Shown piece by piece: positions 45,955-57,074 of a stretch of 64,000 bases of DNA; position 1 is the first letter of the stretch; every line of letters begins with the position of its first letter. Origin of the DNA: Nymphaea colorata (taxonomy: Eukaryota; Streptophyta; Magnoliopsida; Nymphaeales; Nymphaeaceae). The stretch covers positions 1,674,001 to 1,738,000 of the forward strand of contig NC_045144.1 in the NCBI RefSeq assembly GCF_008831285.2. The letters are read 5' to 3'. The notes under the pieces were generated by a model that saw only the letters and a list, made by a program, of their open reading frames with translations, was not told the DNA's origin and made no database searches. A program made the position numbers and the translations under genes.

Positions 45955-46845
45955 TAATACATGCTTTGTAGATAATAACAAGAATCTTAGTGGGGTACTA
46001 AGTTGAGCAGTACAACTTTGAGGCTAACCTTTAAATGCATTTTTGAAATATTTTTGGTACCCACTCCGAATAAGTGCCACCCCAACCGACTTTGACTTGG
46101 AGTGACCAAATGCATTTTAAAATATTTTGTATACCGACTCAAACATGCACTTGTTTACAATTACAAGATTGGTTTGATTCAACAAGAAAGAAGATAAAAT
46201 GGTTGTAAAAGACATTTTCGAACTTTTTTATTTACTTCCTCAAATTGAATACAAGAGAACAAGAACATAGGTAGGATGATTTTCTTTTTAAACAATTTGA
46301 GAAGTTTTTTGCTACCCTGAAAGTTTAAGTATCCTTTATAATTGTTTTTTTCAATAACAAACTCACATCTGTTGCACCAAAGAAGAAAATAATGAAAAAA
46401 ATAGTAAAACGATGAAAAAGAAAGATTAGAGATTATGGAGCGAATACAAAGTATTGGTGATAGCAAAATTTAATGAGAACGATTTTTTCATTTTAAATCA
46501 AACGAGCTTTTTATATTAAAAAGTTGAGTTCCTCCATTCGTGCTTCCCCTCCTTCCTAGAAGGACCCCCAACTTAAATTTTCAGAACTTCTATTTAAAAG
46601 AAAAAAAAAAATCTAATACTGCGCTTTTGGCAACGTCAAAATCAAGTGTGAATGTCATGTTTCCGAACAGATCTTTAATTCAATGAACCAAAAGTTCAGA
46701 TGGCACAATATCTATCTACATTTTGGCCAATGGATGGCTGGTCATAACCTCCCTTAAAACATGTCTTGCTTGTTTCCAAAAGCTTTATACGTTAACAAAG
46801 GCCCTCCATTTTCCTTGCTTCCAGAGTTTTAGGCTACATCAGGGT
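45955..46845 (-). repeat. Dispersed repeat, copy 3 (inverted)
   Basis: Reverse complement of the 17098-17935 repeat over nearly its whole length, from the ATCTACAAA end (at 45970) to the GGAGGGCCTTTG block (about 46805). It includes the central TTTGACGTTGCCAAAAGC and TTCTCTTGTATTCAATTTGA blocks. Confidence 0.88.
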
Positions 46846-47260
46846 TTGGGCCCCCACCTTTATTAAACAAGATTAATTATACAAGGAAAATGTTAGCACT
46901 ATACAAACCTTCACAGTCATTAACAGCAAAGGGCTGCTCAGTCCTCAAGAGAACAAGAAGAAAACAGAAATGGAAAATCAAACTATAGACTGCTGATAAT
47001 CTGCACAAAAGAAATCACCACTCTGCTTGTAATGGGCAATGATGAACACACCAAAATCAACCGTAGCGTCCTCTTTTGCCACCTTACCTCTGTTTCTCAG
47101 TGCCTTCTAACAGACTGCTGAAATTACCCCACACTTTCCTACCTTCGAGATGCTGATGGAGCCTCCGGATTAAGACATCCACAGAAGAAAAGATAGTTAT
47201 CTGACCACCATAATCCTTGTGATAATTAAGGATTTTTTCAAGAACCTCTATCTCTCCCTC
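46846..47260. other. Sequence without a recognised gene
   Basis: On the minus strand short frames run through 47060-47250 (for example YGGQITIFSSVDVLIRRLHQ), but they cannot be assigned. They may belong with the remnant that follows. Confidence 0.25.
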
Positions 47261-47607
47261 CTACACTCCTCCTCTTGGAGTTAGCAGAATTTTCACACCT
47301 TTAAAACCATCCCCAAAATAAGATTGTCCCGCAGCTCTGTTACAGCCTGCCGCCTTTATAAGAAAGATTTCGATGATCAGCATGTCTGCTGAGCCTCTAC
47401 AGTTGTCTACACAAACCAGCCTAGTTTGAATCCATAAGCGCAACTTGCCTTCAGCCTCGTTCGACCATTTAGTACCACAAAAGAGTCTATACAACTCCTC
47501 CAAATGTCTTCCTTCAGCTTGCTAACTTGCAAGGAGATTTCCTCATGCACTAGCTTGTTCTGGTACCACCACAGGTGCCAGCAAACAAGTAGACAGGTAA
47601 GCTTCAA
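47261..47607 (-). pseudogene. Possible LINE ORF2 C-terminal remnant
   Basis: The minus strand reads LVCWHLWWYQNKLVHEE, a pattern like the Trp-rich segment (W..W..RN..VHE) after the zf-RVT region of plant L1 elements. It is followed by LKEDIWRSCIDSFVVLNG. Two overlapping frames show it is frameshifted. No reverse transcriptase is visible, so the assignment is tentative. Confidence 0.35.
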
Positions 47608-47724
47608 GCATTTCCTCCCTCATTTGCTGTGAATCTTTGTTTGCATCTACCAACAAATATCATGTGGAAACCTCCTAGAAGGAAAAAGGGAGACTCCAAA
47701 TTTAGGTAATTCCCGGCTTTTACC

Positions 47725-47958
47725 CAGGCACGGGCTTGCCCGTGTTGGAAAAACCACGGCCGGCACATGGAAGGGCCGGTAGAACTGCTACTTTTCAACG
47801 GCTCTTGCCAAAACTTTTTTCCTTTCTTCTCTTGCTTTATTCAGGCACGGGCTTGCCCGTGTTGGAAAAACCACGGCCGGCACATGGAAGGGCCGGTAAA
47901 ACTGCTACTTTTCACCGGCTCTTTCCAAAACTTTTTTCCTTTCTTCTCTTGCTTTATT
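47725..47958 (+). repeat. Two tandem 117-bp repeats
   Basis: Copies 47725-47841 and 47842-47958 differ at only a few bases. Each contains a palindrome CACGGGCTTGCCCGTG and a GCCGGCACATGGAAGGGCCGG segment, then a CT-rich tail. The two open frames across it are short and repetitive. Confidence 0.95.
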
Positions 47959-49309
47959 TTTTATAGAATCCATCAGGCAGAATCACAATGAGGACGAACG
48001 GTAGAAGCTGTGGAGCCACAACTTGCCTTTGTCATATGCTTCCAAGCTGTAACATCCACTACCAGTTATTACGGGCCTATAGTGCTCTGTTGTCGTGATA
48101 TCAATATTGCCAATACCATTTACATATGCAATGTTGGAGATGTAGGTTCCTTGCCATGTCCTTAATCTACAAAGTCACTACTTTCTATAGAAGTAGTGGT
48201 GTGGAACCCTTCAATCTTTTAGTTTGTGATGTCCCCACCATACTGATCTGAGGTAGCCCAGTTCATCAATCTGATGAAAAGAGAGGTAGGCCAATATACG
48301 TCTTTTCATTGGAAGCGGAACTACCAATCGTGTGTTTCTTTATCCTGTTCACAATCACTCTTTGAGAACCTTGTTGATATTGTTTGTGATAATGATAGAC
48401 AAACTAATAATGTAGTTACCTGCGATATATCATGACAGTTATATATTAGTGCATAACTGCATAAGCCATAGAACTGGTGAACCCAAGCCCAGAACCACCA
48501 AAAGAAGAACCGCCACTGCTTCTCAAAGATTAACATTTCTCTTAATTGCCAGAGCTTGTCCTTAGCCCACTCCCTGACGTAATATCTCATCTATGAGCCC
48601 TTTCTTAGTCTAAGTTGGTTGGCATCTGAGGTAGCATCTATGAACAAAATTTTTACCATTTAAATTTTCCAAAAATTATAATGTATCTCATAAAAGTAAT
48701 TTAAAAAATAAGTTGGCTTCTATGAAAAAAATTCAGAATTTTTATATATGCCAACATATTTTTTGACCGTAAACAACACAATACCTGGTAACTGCCCTAA
48801 CCAATGTTGGAAGGATTCCAATTGAAACACCACCATCAATGTTGGAAGAGCCATCCAATGGATAAAAACCAACACATTGCCTGCACTAGTTGCAATAGTT
48901 TGAGAATTAACTAGATTAGTATACTAATTAGATAGCTTCAATCCAAGCAAAAGTTTGCAATCGACGGAAAGATACTTTCCTTTTTTGATAGGGTTTCAAT
49001 GAGGACTTTGCAAGGATATGAAAATAGACACAAGCTGGTATTAAACAACCCAAGACTCGAACCTTGAAGACACTTGAGAGTCAAACAAACTATAGAAGCT
49101 CACCAACAGCACAAGAAATTGGATGAGACACTATTCAGTGTCAACATTTTGATACCAATCTACGTGGCCATACCATGCCTTCAGCGGAATTGACAACTGC
49201 TATACTGAGGGAGGGAGAGACACCTACCATATAAGAGGCTCATTGAAGCGCATGGTCCACGTGATGTCCCATGCCAAACAGCTTCCCCATGCACTCACAC
49301 ACACACACA

Positions 49310-49315
<6 letters not shown>

Positions 49316-49351
<36 letters not shown>
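49316..49351. repeat. (GA)n microsatellite
   Basis: Uninterrupted GA run following a CA run. Confidence 0.95.
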
Positions 49352-49352
<1 letters not shown>

Positions 49353-51027
49353 CTATGCCTCATAAGAGGCCTATTGAAGCAGAAAGTAACATAGTGGCAA
49401 AGTTCATTTTATTTATTTAACATGGCATAGCTGTAGAGTTGCTTGCCCAGCAGCAAAACTGTGCAAACACTCCACATGATTGGGAGCTTCATGGTTCTTG
49501 ATGTTATTCTCAAGCAAAGTTGACTCATAGATTCATCAGCCCTTTGTTCAAAAATCCCTGCCTGCATAAGTGGCTATATGTCACTCAAGTTATAACTGTA
49601 GGAGTAGAGTGACTGGTGAACTCTTGCATCTTGGAAAGCTTCAACATGACTTCCACCTAAAATTTCATCACATTAGAAGGCATACCAGCAATTTTCAAAC
49701 ATGTGAAACATGTTTGTAAGATATTCGTGAACTTCTTGTACCATATGAGCCAATGCTTCTTGAGAATCCCGTCCTATCTTTGAGGGATCCGTTTCATATT
49801 GTTATGTACAGGCAGATGGTTGCACCAACTGAACCAATTCCAGAGAGACGGGAACACCTACATGTTCACAGAAGCAACTTAACTAATAAATTCCATGAAG
49901 CAGTTGGCGTTCTAGTCCACAGAGCCAATTTTCAGCAACAAAAGCTTCACCAGCATTTTGCAAACTTAACGCAATAGGTGCAACAAGTAGATCGGCAGGC
50001 TGTTTACCAATCGCTCCTCATCTTCTAAGAGATATTGTATGCGCTGGTCCTATGAAACAGAGCTATCAACAGGATCCTTGCACTCAAACTCATCTGCTTG
50101 AACAACAGTTGATACATCTGATATTATATCCTTTATCATCCTGCAACAACAAAAAGCCACCAAATTCTAATTTAATCCCATACAAATATCTAGAAAAATG
50201 GATTTTGGTATTCATTTCTCGATACTCTTTTTACTGATACTTGTTTTTTTTTTTTTTTTGCATTGCTTTTATAGCACCTATTCTCATGAATCCACATTCA
50301 TCACAAACAGCAATGGTGTCACCTTTATACCATGTGCACTCTACATTAAGATTTTCTTTCCAACCCTAGTAGCAAGCATGTGAATAGTGAATGGAACCAA
50401 ACCAGGTAAAAGAAACACATACGAACACAAGAAACATGCTTGATCATAGTTGATGAAACCAAACAATGCTGACAAGTTAACCAAACAATATGTGTCTAAT
50501 CCAACAAACACAGGGTACTACTTATCAGTCATCAATAACACTGCACACAAAATGCAATACTATGAAATACAATGCAGAAATGCAAATCTCAGCCAGCTTA
50601 AACTATTCCATCCACATCATCTCAGGGCTCATTCACCGACAAATAAAACTATTTCAGAAAAGAAAAGTTTGTAAGCTTATCTTTAAGAGGACAAATTACC
50701 ACATTCCTTTTAAGGATCTCATCTCTTCCTGTAGAAAAAAAATTGAAGGAAATTGTTTGCTTTAATTGCTTCCCCATTTTGGAAAGGGAGGTACTTAATC
50801 CTGATTGGTGATTCTAAAAATGGATTTTATCAACTATGATAACAAATAAGCAACATGGAATGATAGATGCAGGAAATTCGAGCATGGAGGCATCAACATT
50901 TACGTCTGAAACAAAAAACCAAAAATAGCATGGTAACCGTGCTTGTTATCCAAAAGGTTAAATATAAGCGATCTTTCATTTATACTGAAGGCTTCATGCT
51001 TTCTGCTAAAATTGTACTCACACACAC

Positions 51028-51029
<2 letters not shown>

Positions 51030-51095
<66 letters not shown>
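51030..51095. repeat. (GA)n microsatellite
   Basis: About 30 GA units following CACACACGCA. Confidence 0.95.
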
Positions 51096-51100
<5 letters not shown>

Positions 51101-52751
51101 GGGAGAGAGGCATCTGCTTGGGTGTAAGCACTATCTCGTCAATAAACAAGAGAGAGAAAAAAATGAAGATGAGATCAAACTTGGTGAATCTCGTCATAAC
51201 AATCCAAGATTGCAATCAATCCTAACTTGCCTAACAAATCTGACAACCCAAAGGATATCATGCCCCTATCTCTAGCATCCGTGCTCCTGATCATGCTTCC
51301 TTCTCAAGGGGACTCTGCACGATGAAACACTAATGGAAACCTGTGTGTCATCGAATTCAGATGCCCTAATTTCTTCTCAATATTTAAATTCAAGAGACTT
51401 TGCACGATAACAGTTTTTTACTGATCAATTGATGCATAAAGGGAGAACTTACCATGGAGCAACAAGTCAACAATTAGCAAATTGTCAATCACAGTATGTG
51501 TCGGTAGATCGATCCATCATCCAGCAAAAAATGGTGAGAGCATCGTTGCATCACCTGTAGGTAAGGAGATGTGTTCGATCATTGAGGCAAAAAAATGGCA
51601 ACAATATTGTCGCTAATAGAGAGAAATGGAGAGAATGAGGCTAACTTTTGAGCATTACTGAGCATGTAAAAGGGGTCTATGGAAGAGCACGGTGATGTAA
51701 AAAAGTGATGCAAAGAGGGAAAGGATGGATAGAGAGAGAGAGAGAGAGAAAGAAAGAGAGGGAGGGAGAAGAGAACCTTTATGAATTTTTGAGTATGAAA
51801 AGTAAGCATACAGAGGAAAAAGGGCATCAACTTAAATTGCGGGAAAGGAAAAGCCTGCCAATATTGGAAGGCCATTTGGTTTAAGAGGTCAGTCTCGACC
51901 CGTGGCTTTGAAAGTGCCGAACTAAAGCAACTTCAGAACTTATTTGTGTGTTGTGATTGGTAAACTTCCTTGTATATTACTTCTTAAGTGCAATGATCTT
52001 GAAATCTATTGATTTGTTTGAAATTCAATTTTAATAATAAAAAACTTGAATTTGTTTGCATCAGAGATTGAGAATTGATCACAAATTCTTTCAAACTATG
52101 GTAAGTTTGAAAATTGGTTAGGATTTCGATTGAAAACTTGAATTAGTTTAAAATTTTGATAAAAAATTCTTCTGAATTCTAGCAGTTTTGAAGATTTGCA
52201 TTGGGACTATTGTTTTAATCTCAGAATTGACATTGGAATTGCGAATTGGTTTTTGGATACTTGAAATTGAGGAGTTGAATTACTACAATTTTGAAAAAAA
52301 ATTGATTTGATCCCAAGATAGGAATTGGTAGACTTTAAAGGTGGCAGGAATGATCGGGCCTTGTACCAGTGGGTGGGAGAAGTCAAGGATGATTGTCATC
52401 ATGCACTTGCATGCAAATGGATGAATAAATCAATGATGCGTTTGTTAGTAGAAGCTGATAAGAATTGAAGTCGTTTATTCTTTATTTTTTTTGTACTGAA
52501 TTGAAGTCGATAAGAATAGAACGTGTTCTTTCTGTAGGAATGGAGTTCGAGATGGAGGACACAATATATAGTTTCTACAATTATTGTGCTTTTCGCCACA
52601 GTGTAAGGAAATTTAGGATGGATAGAAACACATAGGGTGTGGTTGTGAGAAGGTCATATGTTTATTTGAAAGAATGATTGGATTAATTGAAACTTTCCTC
52701 AAGTTCACAAAATTTCTCTTCTACATATTCCATACGACAGACAATTAACTC

Positions 52752-53036
52752 TGTTAGAATACCGTGTAATAGGGAACCGGGTCCGGATATGGACCGGTAC
52801 CCATGGGCACGGGAACCGAGGATGGGCTCGGTTCCCTAGGCGGGTCTCTCTTCCTTCCTCTTTTATTCTAATCACTTATTGTAATTGTTGATTAAGTGAA
52901 TTAAGTTTTCTCTCTCCTAGGGTTGCGGTTTTGCCCCTAGGTTAGAGCTTCCCCGTGGTTTTTCACCTCGTTCCGAGGTTTTCCACGTAAATCCTGTGTT
53001 TGTTTTTCTTCTTTTCTTCCGCTGCGTGTTTCTACA
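52752..53036 (+). mobile_element. Copia 5' LTR (copy 2)
   Basis: 285 bp, TGTTAGAATACCG to GTTTCTACA, similar throughout to the 3' LTR at 5905-6191. It contains GGGAACCGGGTCC and TCTCTCCTAGGGTTGCGG. Confidence 0.92.
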
Positions 53037-53049
53037 TGGTATCAGAGCC
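53037..53049 (+). other. Primer binding site, initiator-Met tRNA
   Basis: TGGTATCAGAGCC immediately after the LTR end; canonical for plant copia elements. Confidence 0.95.
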
Positions 53050-53159
53050 AAAATCGTGCTGTTTGGCCTCTTCATTCATGTGTGATTTAGGGTTTTTTTG
53101 GAACCCTAAGTCTGACTTTGCTGGAGTTCTATCTCCGACGTCGCCCTAAGTCCCGCCGC

Positions 53160-53315
53160 CGACGCAGCATGCCGTCCCACCGCCGCCCGCCGTTGCCTGG
53201 AGTGCGCTGCCCGATGCCGCCCGACGCCACCCAACGCCGTCCGATGCCGCCCGACGTCGTCCGATGCCGCCCGACGTCGTCCGATGCCGCCCGACGCCGC
53301 CCAACGCTCGCTGCT
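53160..53315 (+). repeat. GC-rich minisatellite in the copia leader
   Basis: CCGATGCCGCCCGACGTCGT (20-base unit) repeats perfectly at 53241 and 53261, with diverged copies on both sides. It lies between primer site and gag. Confidence 0.9.
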
Positions 53316-53380
53316 CTGCTGTTGCCCGTCCTCGTCGTTCTCTCTGGTATTCTCTGATTGTTGGATTTTTTGTGGTCGTT

Positions 53381-54430
53381 ATGGCTGAAGAGATGACCTC
53401 CAAGACCGATGTTACCTTTGACACGGGCAGCAATACCAAGAGCGAAAATTTGCCTGTTCAAGTCACCTCTATTCGGCTGAACAAAGACAATTATCTCTCT
53501 TGGTCTGCTGTGCTTGAAATTGGGATCACTAGTCGCGGTCGTCTGCCCTATATCACCGGGGAGAAACCTGCGCCTAGTAAAACTGATCCTGGATGGGCGA
53601 CTTGGGTGTTGGAAGATAGTCAAGTTAAGGTTTGGATTATTAGTTCTGTTTCTGCTGATATTCAACCCCTTATTTTGCAAAAGTCGACCTCATATGACAT
53701 GTGTACTGTGCTTGCGAGGATGTATGGCCGTAAAAAGAGAATCCTGCGTACATACCAGATTAAACACGACATTTATTCTCTTAAACAGGGTGACTTGTCT
53801 GTGGCATCCTTCTATGCAGCCCTGAAGACTAAATGGGAAGAACTGGACTATCATGTGAATGATGATTGGAATTGTGGTTCTGATCATGAACTGTACTGGC
53901 AGAAAGAATGGATGGACCGCACTTTTATTTTTCTGGAAGGTCTGCGTGATGAGTTTGAATCCATTAGGAGTCAAATTCTCAACTGTGACGAGACCCCTGG
54001 AATTGAGGAGGTGTATGCCCGGGTGGAATCTGAGGAACAACGTCGTCACATGATGCATGTTGACTCTAGTCATGGTAGTTCACCCTCTGCTTTTGTTAGC
54101 CGTGCTCCAGGGACTGGGCAGCGTCCTATTCGGCGTTGCAGTCACTGTAACAAGTTGGGACACTCAGTTGATTTTTGTTGGGATCTTCATCCTGAGAAGA
54201 GGCTTACCCGTGGTCGTCCTCCCTCTGGTAGGTGGGGTCCTCCTGTGCCTGATACGAGCTCTCCCAGTGTTGAAAAACCGAAGCTTTCCTCTGACCAAAT
54301 CAAGGAATTACAAGCTTATATCAGCCGGTTATCTACTACTAAGGAGGACGCCTCTACGTCTGACGGAGCTCAGTTAGCCCAAGCTCTTGTTGCCACAAGT
54401 GATCAAGGTAATCCCTTGGTGATTGGGTAG
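53381..54430 (+). CDS. Copia gag (copy 2)
   Basis: ATG at 53381, MAEEMTSKTDVTFDTG; the frame opens earlier (53264), but the upstream codons are the leader minisatellite. The UBN2-type gag domain starts with TSIRLNKDNYLSWSAVLEI and includes VKVWIISSVSADI and YQIKHDIYSLKQGDLSV. A CCHC zinc knuckle follows (CSHCNKLGHSVDFC), then a basic Pro-rich linker. It ends at TAG 54428 through a frame change just before the protease; in the other frame DWVVDSGATHH follows at once. The structural protein appears complete. Confidence 0.88.
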   Translation: MAEEMTSKTDVTFDTGSNTKSENLPVQVTSIRLNKDNYLSWSAVLEIGITSRGRLPYITGEKPAPSKTDPGWATWVLEDSQVKVWIISSVSADIQPLILQKSTSYDMCTVLARMYGRKKRILRTYQIKHDIYSLKQGDLSVASFYAALKTKWEELDYHVNDDWNCGSDHELYWQKEWMDRTFIFLEGLRDEFESIRSQILNCDETPGIEEVYARVESEEQRRHMMHVDSSHGSSPSAFVSRAPGTGQRPIRRCSHCNKLGHSVDFCWDLHPEKRLTRGRPPSGRWGPPVPDTSSPSVEKPKLSSDQIKELQAYISRLSTTKEDASTSDGAQLAQALVATSDQGNPLVIG

Positions 54431-57074
54431 TTGACAGTGGAGCTACTCATCATATGACAGGAAACCCTAAGATGTTTCAAGAGTACAAATTGTCTTCAGA
54501 GCAGCAACGCGTATCTATGGCTGATGGGTCCTCGATCTCTATGGCTGGAAAAGGGAGTTTGTCCTTATTAAATAAATATCTTCTGCATAATACTCTTCAT
54601 GTTCCCAATATTCCTGTGAATTTGTTATCTGTCAGTAGTATCACCAAAGAACTCAATATCATTGTACCCTGCAGGACTTGGTGACGGGGAAGAAGATTGG
54701 GATTGGTTCGGTTATTGATGGCCTCTACAGACCCGTACAGGTTGCCTCTACTCTCATCTCAGCCACTAGCAGACAGTTGACGGGCGTGGAGGACAGGTCT
54801 AGCATTATGAGATGGCACGAGCGCCTTGGACATCTCCTATTCCAGTTGATTAAGAAGTTGTTTCTTAGGTTGTTTACTTCTGTTTCCATGGACTCATTCA
54901 CATGTGAAGTGTGTCAGTTTGCTAAGCATGTTAGAGCTTCGTACTCTATTTCTATCAATAAAACCACTCGTCCTTTTGCTTTGGTTCACTCTGATGTTTG
55001 GGGTCCTTCGGGAGTACCCACTTGTCGTGGTTTCCATTACTTTATGACTCTGATTGATGACTATTTCCGTTGTACGTTCGTGTACTTGTTGAAAGAACGC
55101 AGTGAGGTTCCTGTTGTTGTCAAAAATTTTGTTGCCTTTGTCGAAAATCAATTTCAGTCCTCTGTTCAGATTTTCCGTACTGACAATGTCAGAGAGTATG
55201 TCTCTCAATCCCTGGAGGACTTCCTACGGGGCAAGGGTATTGTTCATGAGACGTCCTGTAGTTATACTCCTCCTCAAAATGGCGTGGCCGAACGTAAAAA
55301 TCGCCATTTATTAGATGTCACCCGAGCTATTATGTTCCACAGGCACGTTCCTAAGCGCTACTGGGGCGATGATCTCCTCACTAGTGCCCACCTCATCAAC
55401 CGTATGCCCACTCGCGTGTTGAATGGCCGTACTCCTTACTCTGTGCTTAGTCTCACTCATAACCCCTGGCCTCTTACTCCTCGGGTGTTCGGGTGTGTTC
55501 GCTTTGTTCATAACCATAGTCCCACCATCAAGAAACTTGACCCTCGGTCTGTCAAAACTGTCTTCTTGGGGTATTCCTCCACTCAGAAGGGATATAAATG
55601 TCTTGATCCTACTACCTCCAAAATCTATGTCTCCCGGGATGTTACCTTTCATGAACATGAGGCGTATTTTTCTGTAAATCCTCTTCAGGGGGAGTGTATA
55701 GGGGACAGTGTGGAAGAGTATTCTCCAAATCAGCTTATTCAGTTTACTGACTTCTTGGACTACAAACTTAGTCACAGTGTGGAAGATACAGTCAGAGATG
55801 ATAAAGACAATCATGTGGAAGGGGGCCCTGTGGATGATCAGCCCACATCTCGTGATCATTTGTTTGGGCAGGTTTACACTAGAAAGGAGAAAGATGTGGT
55901 TGAGACTGTTGATGTAACTAATCCCAATCCTGTGAGTTCCCCGAATGAACCAAGTCTAATGAATGAAGAGCTTCCCATAGCCCTGCGCAAGGGGACCAGG
56001 TCATGTACTTCTCACCCTATTCAGAGATTTGTCTCATATTCAAAACTCAGTAAAAAATACAAATGCTTTATTACCACTCTGTCTATGTCTGTGATTCCCA
56101 GGTGTGTGGAAGATGCTAGAGAGGATCCTAAATGGCTACAGGCTATGACAGAGGAGATGGTTGCCTTGACAAAGAACAACACTTGGGAAGTGGTCGATAT
56201 TCCCAAGGAGACTCACTTAGTTGGTTCCAAGTGGGTGTTTAGTGTGAAGTATAAACCTGATGGCACTGTGGAACGGTATAAAGCTCGTCTGGTTGCAAAG
56301 GGGTTCAGCCAAAAATACGGAATTGACTATCTTGAAACCTTTGCTCCTGTTGCAAAACTGAAGACTGTGAGGGTCATCTTGGCACTTGCAGTGCAAAAGA
56401 AGTGGGACATGGACCAGCTTGATGTCAAGAACACCTTCTTGAACGGCCATCTTGAGGAGGAGGTCTATATGAGCATGCCTCCCGGATATGCTCAAAGTGG
56501 AAAATGATGTCATCTCAAGAAGGCCCTGTACGGCCTGAAGCAGTCCCCTAGAGCATAGTTTGAAAGACTGAGGGTGGTAATGAAGACAAATGGGTACAAA
56601 CAAGGAAATGGTGTTCATACCCTATTCATTAAGCAAAGAAGTGGCCTGGTAAGCATTCTTCTTGTATATGTTGATGATATGATTGTCACAGGAGATGATG
56701 AAGAAGAGAAAAGGAAGATGAAGGAGAGGTTAGCTGCTGAATTTGACCTTAAAGATCTGGGAAAATTAAGGTATTTTCTAGGAATAGAGATTGCTCGATC
56801 AGAGACAGGGCTTGTTATGAGCCAAAGGAAGTACACTCTGGACCTCCTGAAAGAGACAGGTAAACTGGGATGCAGGCCCTTTCTAACTCCAATGGAGTCA
56901 GGTACAAAGATAAGTATCAAAACTGGTAACATCCTGGATGAGGAAGGAAAATGACGGTATCAGAGGCTGGTTGGTAAGCTTATTTATTTTACTTTTACTC
57001 GCCCTGATATTACTTATGCTGTAAATGTGTTGAGTCAGTTTATGCATGCTCCTACTGATTGTCACTGGAAGAGT
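54420..57074 (+). pseudogene. Copia pol: protease, integrase, reverse transcriptase (copy 2)
   Basis: Protease active site DSGATHHMTG at about 54432-54461. A deletion of roughly 20-25 bases near 54,672, relative to copy 1, shifts the frame. From 54678 the frame continues with the GAG-pre-integrase finger ([13 protein letters not shown]) and integrase residues [15 protein letters not shown] and NGVAERKNR. Reverse transcriptase follows ([31 protein letters not shown]). Stops at 56505-56507, 56556-56558 and 56952-56954 break it before and after YVDDM (about 56664-56678). The sequence ends in CHWKS at the truncation point. Confidence 0.92.

Larger units (their letters stand above)
47959..52751. 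other. Long spacer with simple repeats, no gene supported
   Basis: Frames such as 48321-48590 (minus, Trp/Phe-rich) and 49753-49977 (plus) have no recognisable family. CA/GA microsatellites lie at about 49297-49351 and 51023-51095, and a shorter GA run at about 51728-51765. The stretch 51,900-52,330 is rich in AATTTGAAA-like words without a clear unit. Confidence 0.35.
52752..57074 (+). mobile_element. Ty1/copia retrotransposon, 3'-truncated (copy 2)
   Basis: 5' LTR, primer site, gag, protease, integrase and reverse transcriptase are present. Homology to copy 1 stops at about 57074, just before RNase H, so RNase H and the 3' LTR are lost. Same family as the element at 2782-6191, with complementary missing parts. 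Coding frames are broken at several points. Confidence 0.93.

Noticed and set aside
50867-51275. Arg/Glu repeat open frames
   Set aside because: Translation of the GA microsatellite.
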